64,000 nucleotides of DNA from JANQMX01 sp965247175 (GTDB lineage: Bacteria > Pseudomonadota > Alphaproteobacteria > Kiloniellales > DSM-21159): positions 1,674,001-1,738,000 of the forward strand of contig OZ252006.1 of assembly GCA_965247175.1 (NCBI GenBank), read 5' to 3'. Both the position numbers and the translations under genes were made by a program. Shown here piece by piece: positions 9,678-17,877 of this stretch (its first letter is position 1; every line of letters starts with the position of its first letter). Below the pieces are notes generated by a model. The model was not told the DNA's origin. It saw only the letters and a list, made by a program, of their open reading frames with translations, and did no database searches.

Positions 9678-11147
9678 ATGAAGTTCGTCATCGTCGGCTT
9701 CGACGGGCTGCGCCCGGAGATGATCACCGCCGAGCGCATGCCCCACCTCCATCGCTTCAAAAAGCGCGGGGTGGTGGCGCGCGAGCATCGCTGCTGCTTC
9801 CCCAGCGAGACCTACGTGAACCTCCCCTCGTTGGTCACGGGCTCCAATGCCAGTGGTCACGGCTTGGTCGGCAACAGCTTCCATGACCCTTGGTTCGACA
9901 AGGGCAAAGCCTTCGACTGCGAGAACGTCGCCCATATGCATTTTCGGAAGGCGAAGCGCGCAGGAGGCGTCTACGACGTCCCCTCCCTGGGCGAGCGCCT
10001 CGGCCAAGCCAGACAGCACCTCGCCGTCTTGACCGCCAACTCTGACGGCTGCGCCTATCAGAAGCACCACGCCGGTCCCGACTACGGGCATCTCGTGCTG
10101 TCCTGCTGGACGCCGGAAACCGGGACTCCGAGCGACGAGGTCGCGCGCATCGTCGAGCGCTTCGGTCCGGCCGGCGTGTATCAGGCGCCCGATCTGATCG
10201 GTGCAACCTACCTGACCAACATCTTTCTCGATCACTTGGCACGCGGAGAGCTGGCAATCGGCAGCCTGCCTGAGGTGACGATTATCTGGTACGCCGAGCC
10301 GGATACCAGCTACCACAAGTTCGGCCTCGGCTCACCGGAAGCCCTGAACGCCTTGGCGGATGCGGACAATCAGTTTGGCCGCATCCTCGACTGGTGGGAG
10401 CGGCAGGGCGCCGACGAGGACGTCCAGCTCCTGGCGGTATCGGACCACGCCCACATTACGCAAGCAGAGCCCTTCGACCTGCGACAGGCTTTGCGCGACG
10501 CCGGCTTCTCGATTGGCGAGAGTCTCGCCGACGACAGCGACATGCTGGTCCTGCCGGGTTATTGCGCCCGCATCTACCTGCGCGACCCGGCTCTGGCGAA
10601 ACGTGTGGCGCCGGCTCTCATGGAGCGGGACGAGATCGGCATGCTGTTCTCGCACCCGCGCAACGAGGTGGAAGGAACCGTTGAGGGCAGCTTCTCAGCC
10701 TCCTTGGTCTTTGCCGATCATGGCGACGCGCCGGACCTCTACACCATCCTGCGCACCTCTGACGAAACGGACGTCTGGAACATGGAGGGCACGTGTACCT
10801 TCGATGCCTACTACGGCCCGGGTTCCGGCATGCATGGTGGACTGCACAAGAAAGAGCTTTGCAACACGCTGATCGCAGCTGGCAGCATCTTCGGTGAAGG
10901 TGTTGATTTGCATAACCATACGGGCATCGTCGACATCGCCCCCACAGTGCTCCACGGCCTTGGTCTCGATGTCCCCGCGGCTTGGCACGGACGTGTCCTC
11001 CAAGAAGCACTTGCCAAGGCGACGGAGGCAGCACCAGAGCCTAAGTTCGAGCAACTGGAAACAGGAACCGGCGCCTTTCGACAGAGCTTGAGCCGTGTCC
11101 TGCGTGGACCGGCCTGCTATCTCGATGGTGGCGGGCGCGTGGGTTAG
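9678..11147 (+). CDS. type I phosphodiesterase/nucleotide pyrophosphatase family protein
   Basis: The 489-residue protein belongs to the alkaline phosphatase superfamily. It has the first metal ligand in VGFDGLRP (Asp9), the nucleophile threonine in FPSETYVNLPSLVTG (Thr45), Asp/His ligands in PDTSYHKFG, the VSDHAHI motif, and a final His in GMHGGLHKKE. Members hydrolyse phosphodiesters or pyrophosphates. No signal peptide is visible, so it probably acts in the cytoplasm; its substrate cannot be told. GGGAGAGGA precedes the ATG. It is divergent from the leucine operon (142 bases apart) and overlaps the convergent JmjC gene by four bases. Confidence 0.88.
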   Translation: MKFVIVGFDGLRPEMITAERMPHLHRFKKRGVVAREHRCCFPSETYVNLPSLVTGSNASGHGLVGNSFHDPWFDKGKAFDCENVAHMHFRKAKRAGGVYDVPSLGERLGQARQHLAVLTANSDGCAYQKHHAGPDYGHLVLSCWTPETGTPSDEVARIVERFGPAGVYQAPDLIGATYLTNIFLDHLARGELAIGSLPEVTIIWYAEPDTSYHKFGLGSPEALNALADADNQFGRILDWWERQGADEDVQLLAVSDHAHITQAEPFDLRQALRDAGFSIGESLADDSDMLVLPGYCARIYLRDPALAKRVAPALMERDEIGMLFSHPRNEVEGTVEGSFSASLVFADHGDAPDLYTILRTSDETDVWNMEGTCTFDAYYGPGSGMHGGLHKKELCNTLIAAGSIFGEGVDLHNHTGIVDIAPTVLHGLGLDVPAAWHGRVLQEALAKATEAAPEPKFEQLETGTGAFRQSLSRVLRGPACYLDGGGRVG

Positions 11148-12388
11148 ACGGGCTCGAGCAGGCCGAGACGCACGAGCTGCTGCAAGAAGATTGCCCGCGA
11201 CTCTGGGGGCAGCGACAGCGGCAGAGCTTCGATCATATCGCTCGTGACGTGATCGCGTGCGAAGCAGAACTGCGCGAGCTGCGCTTCCTCCTGCTCGAAC
11301 GTGACACTCTCGGCGCCGCTGGTGATCCGACAGCCAGACTCTGTTTGCGATAGCTCGCGACCCAACCAACGGACCCGAAACTGCTGTGGTTGGCGGAGAG
11401 ACGGCAGGTTCATGTCCGCGACGTTCTCGTAGGCCTTGCCCTTCAGGAAGTCCTGCAGGCCCTGTCCGACAGCCGGCTGGGTCAGCACCTGCTGCAGATG
11501 CTGCGCGGTTTGCGCCCGCATAGCGTCACCCGGTCCTTTGGCATCGGCAGGCGGCAGATGCTCGCGGAAGAAGGGGTCCTGCGGCAGGTCATCGACCAGT
11601 TGCTTGACGAAGTCGTGCACCAGCATGTGGCGCACCACGATGGAGAGGTGCAGAGAGTGATCGTCCGCGGCCAAGGCGTCGTGATACTGCCCGTGGGGGA
11701 TGTAGAGCAGATCTCCCGGCTTCATCTCGATCTCGGCCAGCACCTCCCCCTTCGCTCTATGGTGATGCTCTGGCGGATAGTCTCCGAAGCGCGCGCCCTG
11801 TGTATGCGCCGCCTTGGGATGCCGGCCTTTGTAGACGTTCCAGACCTTTCGGCCAGAAATCTGAAGCGCGAAGACATTTGGGGTGTCGAAATGGGACATG
11901 TAGCCCTGCGCGCCCTTCCAGGACACGAAGGCCGTCATGTTGACCGGGGCTTGCAGCACCATCTCCATGGAGGTGTCGAGCGCCCGCAGCTCCGGGGTCA
12001 GCCGCTCGATGAAGTTCATCGCGAGCGTTGCCCCCCGGCCGAGCTGTTCTCTCAGCCGGCGATAGTCCGGCCGCAACCGCGGTTCGTTGTTACGGTCGGT
12101 CGCGCGGTAGCAATAGCTTTCCTTCGGAACTTCAGCACCGTCGGCCGCCAGCTCGCAATTGTGGTCGCTCCAAATCGTGCTCATGGCCAGGAGGTCGTTG
12201 ATCACCTGCCAAGAGAGCACCTGCTCCGCTTTGCCCACCGCGCCGGGGACGTGGAGGTACTGTTGCCTGTAGTGACTCCGAAAGAAGTCCTGCGGTGAGA
12301 AGGGCGCGATGAGGTCGCGAAATCCAAAGGGGGCTGCCGGAAGAGGCTGACCGCAATAGTCAGCATCCGCCAGAGGTGCAACTGACAT
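11144..12388 (-). CDS. JmjC-type (cupin 4) oxygenase
   Basis: The 414-residue protein contains a JmjC/cupin fold, with the metal triad H-x-D (YMSHFDTPNV, His166/Asp168) and a distal His in LYIPHGQYHDA (about 236). KVW after the HxD block supplies the likely 2-oxoglutarate lysine. The C-terminal 120 residues form a winged-helix-like tail (EALPLSLPPESRAIFLQQL) as in the ribosomal oxygenase class, so it may hydroxylate a ribosomal protein or another target; the target is unknown. The ATG at 12388 follows GGAG at seven bases; a GTG eight codons upstream is the alternative. It converges on the phosphodiesterase gene with a four-base overlap. Confidence 0.8.
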   Translation of the reverse strand: MSVAPLADADYCGQPLPAAPFGFRDLIAPFSPQDFFRSHYRQQYLHVPGAVGKAEQVLSWQVINDLLAMSTIWSDHNCELAADGAEVPKESYCYRATDRNNEPRLRPDYRRLREQLGRGATLAMNFIERLTPELRALDTSMEMVLQAPVNMTAFVSWKGAQGYMSHFDTPNVFALQISGRKVWNVYKGRHPKAAHTQGARFGDYPPEHHHRAKGEVLAEIEMKPGDLLYIPHGQYHDALAADDHSLHLSIVVRHMLVHDFVKQLVDDLPQDPFFREHLPPADAKGPGDAMRAQTAQHLQQVLTQPAVGQGLQDFLKGKAYENVADMNLPSLRQPQQFRVRWLGRELSQTESGCRITSGAESVTFEQEEAQLAQFCFARDHVTSDMIEALPLSLPPESRAIFLQQLVRLGLLEPV

Positions 12389-12663
12389 GCGCTCTCTCCG
12401 CCTCTTCGACACAACAGACTGGGCGCTCCGATCGTTTCGAGCGCAGCGCTCGACCGAAACGAGACCCCTTCGCGCGGATGCTACGCAAGCTGATGCAAGC
12501 GGACAACCGCTTCGCGTTCCGTGTGACGGGAGGCACCTTTGCGCGGTGCCGGCCGTTCACAAGAACGCGTCTTCCTGAATTGGGGTTTGGTGAAAAACAC
12601 CTGCTTCGTTAAGCTCTTCATATTAAAGGCGCACGTGCAGGGCTAACTACTGGCGCTCCAAAA

Positions 12664-13326
12664 ATGAAGAGGCTGACCATGTTCGCGAGCCAGTCGCAGG
12701 CCGCCCGCGCGTTGATCATTTGCAGCGTTCTGCTGCTCTCTCTCGGTTCAGTGTCCGACGTCGCCGCCCAATCGGCTCGGGTCGGCTCGATCGCCGGTTT
12801 TGTCGGCGACGTGGAGATTGTTCGGCAGGAAAACCGCATATCTGCCGTGGCCGGTGTCGAGCTGCGGGAACGGGATGTGGTGGTGACCGGCAAGGGCGCT
12901 TGGGCGTCGATCGCATTAGCAGACGGGAGCCAACTCGCCATCGGCGGAAGCAGCAAGCTCGCCCTCAACGAATACGTGGTTGATGAAGAGCGGCAGCGGA
13001 AAAGCGGCGTGATGTCGCTGCTCGTCGGCATTATCCGTGCCTTCGTCAGCGGCGGTAACGGCAGCTTTGTCATCGATACGCAGGCTGCCGTCGCCTCGGC
13101 GCGCTCGACCGACTTCGTCGTCGAAGCGAAGACCGGGGAATCCGCCGTGTTCGTGCAAGAAGGACTCGTCGTGGTCCGCGGCGTAGGCCCTGCCCTTCGC
13201 GACAGCGTGGCGCTTGGCCCCACCCAGGGGACGGATGTCGAGCGCGGCCGGGCGCCGGCATCGCCAAGAGTTTGGGGCCAGGAGCGCGTCGACTCGGCGC
13301 TGGAGCGAACGCAGCGACCTCAGTAG
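12664..13326 (+). CDS. FecR-domain periplasmic protein
   Basis: The 220-residue protein has an N-terminal signal peptide (hydrophobic stretch about 16-32, AAQS cleavage region) and a FecR domain from about 38 to 175, with the typical GDVEIVR start, DGSQLAIGGSSKLALNEYVVD and STDFVVEAKTGESAVFVQEG repeats. Together with the cyclase 45 bases downstream it forms a FecR/CHASE2-cyclase pair, an arrangement known in proteobacteria in which the FecR protein may provide the periplasmic signal. The signal itself is unknown. An ATG five codons further on is an alternative start. Confidence 0.87.
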   Translation: MKRLTMFASQSQAARALIICSVLLLSLGSVSDVAAQSARVGSIAGFVGDVEIVRQENRISAVAGVELRERDVVVTGKGAWASIALADGSQLAIGGSSKLALNEYVVDEERQRKSGVMSLLVGIIRAFVSGGNGSFVIDTQAAVASARSTDFVVEAKTGESAVFVQEGLVVVRGVGPALRDSVALGPTQGTDVERGRAPASPRVWGQERVDSALERTQRPQ

Positions 13327-13371
13327 ACTCAATGCTCTAGGTGAGCATCTCAAGCTGAGTGGCTAATTCTC

Positions 13372-15438
13372 TTGGCGACACTTCGCGTGACATTGCTGGT
13401 GGCTTTGGCTCTCACGCTGCTGTCCAGCCTGCTCTATTTGCGCTTCGAGCACGGCTGGACCCTGAGCAGCCTGGAAGCGCAGACCGTCGACGCCCGCTTT
13501 CGCCTGCGCGGACCGGTCGAGCCGGGGCCGGACATCGCGCTGGTCCTGATCGACGAGGCCAGCATCGCCGAGGAGGACCGCTGGCCGATCTCCCGCGCCA
13601 GCCTGGCCCAGGCCATCAACATGCTAAGCGCGGCGGGCGCCCAGCTGATCGTGCTCGATTTGCTGCTGGTCGAATCGGAGCAGGACCTGAGCAGCGAGGC
13701 GCGCCGGGCACTCTCGGCGATCGAGAGCCTGCTGCCGGAGGGCTCGAGCGAACGCGCCTCGGTGCAGGAGCTGCTGGCGGCGGATGGACCGGATGCGAGC
13801 CTGGCCCGCGCCATGGCCCGGAACATGCACACCCTGCTCCCCTTCGCCTTCACTCTCGGCGGCGCACGGGCCAACGAAGTGTCGGCTCCGGTAGCGTTGC
13901 GTGAGGCAATCCTGCCGCTCGTAAGGCGCCCGCAGGACTATCACAGCAGCGTCGACGAAAGAGCCAGCGGCCTGCTTCTGCCCAACGCCGAGCTGCTGGC
14001 CCGGGCCGCCGGAAGCGGCCATATCAACGTCGTGCTCGAACCGGACGGGGGCCTGCGACGCGGCCTCCCGGTCGTCTTCTATGGTGGAGCCTATTACCCC
14101 TCCCTGCCGTTGGCCGCAGCCCTCCGATTCGCGGCGCTGGACAACGATCAGGTGGTCGTCGATCTCGGCGAGGCCTTGGTGCTTGGAGATCGCAGCATCC
14201 CGCTGGACCAAGAGAGCCGGCTGACCATCAACCACTATGGCCCGAGCGGCCGCTTTCCCAGCTTCTCTTTCCGCGATGTGAAGGCGGGGTCCATCGGCAG
14301 CAATCAGCTCGCCGGCAAGCTGGTGATCATCAGTGCGGCGCCGAGCGGAGCCGGCGATAAGTTCTCGACGCCCTTCACAAGTCAGCTCTCAAGCGCCGAG
14401 CTCATCGCCACGGTGACCGACAACCTGCTGACCGGGCGGAGCCTGACTGACGACACACCAACGAGGCTGTTGAGCTTCCTGGCCATGGTGGTTGTCGGGC
14501 TTGGCGCCGCCCTGATCGCGGACCGGGCGAGCTTCCGCTACGCTCTTGTTCTCTTTCTGGCCCTGGTCGGACTGTGGGCCGGGCTCGCCCAGTTCCTGTT
14601 CTCGACGCAAGGCGTGCTGGTGAACGTCAGCGGTGTTATCGCTATCGGCTTTCTCAACTTCCTAGTTTTTCAGGTGCTTCGGCTGCGCCGAGAGCAGAAA
14701 GGCCGTCGGGAGATGGAGCGTCAGCGCAGCAATCTCGCCCGCTACTTCTCACCGGTCGTCGCCGAGCACCTCGCCAGCAGCAAGCGCCAGCTTGATCTCG
14801 ACCGCGAGCAGGAGGTCGCCGTCGCCTTCGTCGACATCGTCGGCTTCACCCGTCTTGCCGAAAGGCTCAGCCCGCCCGAGATCATGGCCACCTTGCGGAG
14901 CTTCCATCGCATCCTCGAGGCCAGCGTCTTTCGCCACCACGGCGTGGTCAACAAGCTCTTGGGTGACGGCGCGCTCGCCTGTTTCGGCATTCCCCGCGGC
15001 ACGGCGGAGGACGCGGCCAACGCTTTGACATTCAGCCTGGATTTCGTGGCCCGCATCGAAGCCTGGAACGAAGAGAACAAGGCCGCCGGCAAGCCCGCCA
15101 TCCGCGTGGCGATCGGCCTGCACTACGGCCCGGCCATGCTGGGCGACCTGGGCGGCGATCAACAGTTCGAATTCACCCTGGTGGGAGACACGCTCAACGT
15201 GGCCAGCCGGCTGGAGAGTCTGACGCGGGATCTCGACGTCGTCATTCTCGCGTCCGATGCGCTTGTGGAACGGGTGCGTCAGACGAACGGCGTAGAGACG
15301 CCGCTCTTGGCGAACTTTACAGCTTGTCCGGAGGTTCAGCTGCGCGGCCGGGACGACACCGTGGACCTTTGGGGGCTACAATACGCCCCTGGCGCCGACG
15401 CCGACGAAATGCACAGGTCGGTCCAAACCTATCCATAG
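13372..15438 (+). CDS. CHASE2-domain adenylate/guanylate cyclase
   Basis: The 688-residue protein has an N-terminal membrane helix (about 4-22), a periplasmic CHASE2 sensor (about 30-340), three membrane helices (about 362-460) and a class III cyclase domain (about 480-660). The metal aspartates are in VAFVDIVGFTR and KLLGDGALACFG, the substrate lysine is in NKLLGDG, and the transition-state Asn/Arg are in GDTLNVASRLE, so the domain should be active; cAMP is the likely product. The start is a TTG because an in-frame stop precedes it at 13342 and no in-frame ATG exists before residue 80. A 9-bp stem hairpin without a T-run follows the stop (15442-15469). Confidence 0.9.
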   Translation: MATLRVTLLVALALTLLSSLLYLRFEHGWTLSSLEAQTVDARFRLRGPVEPGPDIALVLIDEASIAEEDRWPISRASLAQAINMLSAAGAQLIVLDLLLVESEQDLSSEARRALSAIESLLPEGSSERASVQELLAADGPDASLARAMARNMHTLLPFAFTLGGARANEVSAPVALREAILPLVRRPQDYHSSVDERASGLLLPNAELLARAAGSGHINVVLEPDGGLRRGLPVVFYGGAYYPSLPLAAALRFAALDNDQVVVDLGEALVLGDRSIPLDQESRLTINHYGPSGRFPSFSFRDVKAGSIGSNQLAGKLVIISAAPSGAGDKFSTPFTSQLSSAELIATVTDNLLTGRSLTDDTPTRLLSFLAMVVVGLGAALIADRASFRYALVLFLALVGLWAGLAQFLFSTQGVLVNVSGVIAIGFLNFLVFQVLRLRREQKGRREMERQRSNLARYFSPVVAEHLASSKRQLDLDREQEVAVAFVDIVGFTRLAERLSPPEIMATLRSFHRILEASVFRHHGVVNKLLGDGALACFGIPRGTAEDAANALTFSLDFVARIEAWNEENKAAGKPAIRVAIGLHYGPAMLGDLGGDQQFEFTLVGDTLNVASRLESLTRDLDVVILASDALVERVRQTNGVETPLLANFTACPEVQLRGRDDTVDLWGLQYAPGADADEMHRSVQTYP

Positions 15439-15498
15439 CGCGTGCAGCAGCACCGTCTTTCTGCTGCACGGCCTCACCCGCAGCCCGACCAGAGATGC

Positions 15499-15526
15499 AA
15501 AAGGCCGACGAGGAGCGCCGGCCTTC
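15499..15526 (-). terminator. weak Rho-independent terminator for the DUF465 gene
   Basis: Read on the minus strand, a 7-bp stem AAGGCCG/CGGCCTT (plus-strand 15501-15507 with 15519-15525) is followed by a run of only four T residues. It lies 30 bases after the stop of the DUF465 gene. The short T-run makes it weak. Confidence 0.4.
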
Positions 15527-15555
15527 ATAATCCTGGACTGCTTAGGTCACCATGC

Positions 15556-15726
15556 CTAGTTGGTGGCCTCTGCCGCGAAGATCTGGTCTTTTAACCTCAA
15601 CTTCTCTCGCTTGAGCTCATGCAAGCGGATCTCGTCGGGATGCGGCCTATTGTTCTCCTCTTCGATCGCCCGTTCCAGGGCGGCATGCTTGGAAACTAAG
15701 GTATCCTTATGCTCATGCAGGGACAT
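15556..15726 (-). CDS. DUF465 (YdcH-like) small protein
   Basis: This 56-residue protein begins MSLHEHKDTLVSKHAALERA and has the two short charged helices and the central RPHPDEIRLHELKREKLRLKD segment typical of DUF465/YdcH proteins, small helical-hairpin proteins common in alphaproteobacteria. Their function is not established. The ATG was chosen because the family pattern starts there. The gene stands alone, with UbiX divergent 134 bases away. Confidence 0.85.
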   Translation of the reverse strand: MSLHEHKDTLVSKHAALERAIEEENNRPHPDEIRLHELKREKLRLKDQIFAAEATN

Positions 15727-15860
15727 TGGCCAAATTCCTCCAACTTAATTTCCTGCGCGACCCCATGCCGCGCGCCGTCAAAGTGCCGTTCCCTTCCTTC
15801 CAACCTGATCCCACCACTATATTCTGGGCACTGCGCCTGTGAATAGGCAATAGGAATAAA

Positions 15861-16472
15861 ATGGGCCAAAGAAGGCGACTGATCGTCGGCATCAGCGGAG
15901 CAAGCGGAATCATCTACGGTATCCGCATGCTCGAAGCGCTGCGTGACTTGGAGGTGGAGTCCCACCTCGTCATGTCCGCGTCGGCGGAGGTAACCGCGGC
16001 GCATGAGACCAGCCACAAGATAAAAGATATCAAAGCACTCGCGGATTTTTCTCACTCTGCCTCCGATCTCGCCGCACCGCTTTCCAGCGGCTCCTTCCGG
16101 ACCATGGGGATGGTGGTTGCTCCCTGCTCCATCCGCTCCATGAGCGAGATCGCCTCTGGTGCGACTACTTCGCTGCTGACCCGTGCCGCCGATGTTGTGC
16201 TCAAGGAACGGCGGCGACTCGTGCTCCTGGTGCGGGAAACACCGCTGCACACGGGCCATCTGAGAAACCTCCTTGCCTTGAGCGAGATGGGGGCCGTGAT
16301 CGCGCCGCCGGTGCCGGCCTTCTACATCAATCCCGAAAGCGTGGACGAGTTGGTCAACCAGACGGTCGGCCGAGTGCTCGACCTCTTCGACTTGGAAAGC
16401 ACGGCCACCACCCGTTGGGGCGAAGGCAAGGTCGGCAAGCGCCTACCGGTTCGAAAAGTCGTTTCAAAGTAA
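15861..16472 (+). CDS. ubiX: UbiX flavin prenyltransferase
   Basis: The 203-residue protein attaches a dimethylallyl group to FMN, producing the prenylated cofactor needed by UbiD decarboxylases in ubiquinone synthesis. The N-terminal GISGASGIIYGIRMLEAL loop, the VVAPCSIRSMSEIASG block and the C-terminal RETPLHTGHLRNLLALSEMGA segment are the family's FMN- and substrate-binding motifs. The length is normal. UbiD is not in the window. The stop overlaps a perfect AAGGCC/GGCCTT hairpin at 16471-16487, between this gene and the convergent MepA-like gene. Confidence 0.95.
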   Translation: MGQRRRLIVGISGASGIIYGIRMLEALRDLEVESHLVMSASAEVTAAHETSHKIKDIKALADFSHSASDLAAPLSSGSFRTMGMVVAPCSIRSMSEIASGATTSLLTRAADVVLKERRRLVLLVRETPLHTGHLRNLLALSEMGAVIAPPVPAFYINPESVDELVNQTVGRVLDLFDLESTATTRWGEGKVGKRLPVRKVVSK

Positions 16473-16501
16473 GGCCAAACAGGCCTTCCCAGAGGCACGG
16501 G

Positions 16502-17254
16502 TCATCGGCAGGAAAAAGCCAAGTCCGCGTGATAGTGGTCGTCGTGGCGCACCCATGACTGGCGCTGATTGAAGGGCACCGTCGCTTTCAGGCGCGCGCC
16601 CTCTGCCGTCCTGAAGAGCTCGTCTTGCAGGTCTGGCGCGAAGAAGACCCGGGCGATGCGTCCTCCCCGCTCTCTGGCTGCCTGATCCAGCGCTACGAGT
16701 TGCGAGGCAAGCGCTTCGAAGTCGATTTCACCGCTCTCTCCTACTCCTTGCGCGTTGAACTCTTCGTCGTAGCCGAAGCGGTTGAAGGCATGGGCTCGCA
16801 AGCTGCGCCCATCGCGCAGCGGCACCATGACGTCGAGCGACAACCCGTTCTGATGCGTGCGGTGCGGCGGAAAGCTGCCGCCCCAGGGAAAGCCGATCTC
16901 TCCATAGACGAACGTCACATCGGGATGACGCTTGGCCATGGCCGCAAAGGAGTCGACCAAGGCGTCCACGGCATCTTCATGGCCGTAGGTCCGCAAGGCC
17001 AAGGCACAGACGATACAGTAACTACGATAGTTCTCACCGTAGAGCGGCGCACGGACCGCGCCGATCAGCCGGCCTTGGTGGGTGGGACCGAAGCAGCTGC
17101 TCTCGCCGCCGATGGAATCGTAGACAAGAATCGGCGACACGATAAGTGCGGCAAGCAGGAGCACAGCGAACAGAAAGGTCCGCCGGCGTCGCCGCCCCCT
17201 GCCTGGCACTGCCGCTTCCACCGCCTGCATCTGCCCGGCGTTCTCCCGCTCCAT
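16502..17254 (-). CDS. MepA-like penicillin-insensitive murein endopeptidase
   Basis: The protein has a single N-terminal membrane anchor or uncleaved signal (about residues 26-45) and a zinc peptidase domain with HRTHQNGLSLDV and RHDDHYHADLAF, the His/Asp zinc ligands of the MepA (M74) LAS-type endopeptidases. It should cut cross-links in peptidoglycan in the periplasm. I prefer the ATG at 17254, 26 bases after the previous gene; a GTG at 17299 overlapping that gene would add 15 residues. It is the last gene of the ArsR-led operon. A role in envelope remodelling together with the desaturase is an inference. Confidence 0.8.
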   Translation of the reverse strand: MERENAGQMQAVEAAVPGRGRRRRRTFLFAVLLLAALIVSPILVYDSIGGESSCFGPTHQGRLIGAVRAPLYGENYRSYCIVCALALRTYGHEDAVDALVDSFAAMAKRHPDVTFVYGEIGFPWGGSFPPHRTHQNGLSLDVMVPLRDGRSLRAHAFNRFGYDEEFNAQGVGESGEIDFEALASQLVALDQAARERGGRIARVFFAPDLQDELFRTAEGARLKATVPFNQRQSWVRHDDHYHADLAFSCR

Positions 17255-17280
17255 TGTTCTTGCGGCCCAGCGAGGCCCGG

Positions 17281-17865
17281 CTAAGCCATCGCCCACCACA
17301 GTGCCGCGAACGGCAGCATGGCTAGGACAAGGGACAGGAGTATGGCAGCAGTTCCGCGGCCAACGAGAAGTGCGAACAGAAGAGCGTCGTGCAGCAGGTT
17401 GTCCCTGCCCTCCCGCTCATCGCTCAGGCTAAGGCTAAGGCTAAGGCTCGCAAGCGGTGCAGCCAGGACGTCGGCACCCAAGGGTTGACCGTGCAGGCTG
17501 CAGCAGCGGCGCCCATCGCGAAAGGCCCTCCACGTCTGCCATGGCGCCCAGATAAAGCCAAGCGGAATCAATGGGCTACAGAACAGGCTTGCGACCCAGT
17601 GCGGCATGGGGCCGGCAGCGAACTCCCAGGCCGCGATTTGGCACTCTCCTTTGAGGCTACAGGGATAACCCGTGGCCAAATGGTGCAGGTCGTGGGCCAA
17701 GACCGCCCGGCGGCGCCAGGCGAAGTTGGGCAGCCGAAGCGTCCAGCGGCCCAGCTTGCAGGTCCAGGACGTGCGTTCGGCATCGTCCTGCGGAATGGCG
17801 TTGGCCGCCCGGTACGCGGCAAGCGCACCGCCGATGGTGCTGCTCTGTGCCAACGCGCCATCCAT
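17281..17865 (-). CDS. Coq4-like protein
   Basis: The 194-residue protein has the exact Coq4 metal-binding pattern HDxxH-x11-E (HDLHH...GE, about residues 58-74), followed by hydrophobic segments including a C-terminal membrane helix (about 170-192). In eukaryotes Coq4 is needed for ubiquinone synthesis; the role of short bacterial homologues next to lipid genes is not established. A run of four alternating Leu-Ser pairs near residue 143 is encoded by a hexanucleotide tandem repeat (17426-17447). It sits 12 bases after the desaturase gene and 26 bases before the MepA-like gene, in the same operon. Confidence 0.65.
   Translation of the reverse strand: MDGALAQSSTIGGALAAYRAANAIPQDDAERTSWTCKLGRWTLRLPNFAWRRRAVLAHDLHHLATGYPCSLKGECQIAAWEFAAGPMPHWVASLFCSPLIPLGFIWAPWQTWRAFRDGRRCCSLHGQPLGADVLAAPLASLSLSLSLSDEREGRDNLLHDALLFALLVGRGTAAILLSLVLAMLPFAALWWAMA
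17426..17447. repeat. AGGCTA hexanucleotide tandem repeat
   Basis: Three and two-thirds copies of AGGCTA lie inside the Coq4-like gene. On the coding strand they read AGC CTT, giving consecutive Ser-Leu pairs. Gain or loss of a unit would change the protein by two residues without shifting the frame. Confidence 0.85.
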
Positions 17866-17877
17866 CGTGAGGCCTTC

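Noticed and set aside
15442..15469. Hairpin after the cyclase gene as an intrinsic terminator
   Set aside because: The 9-bp stem is good but no T-run follows on either strand.
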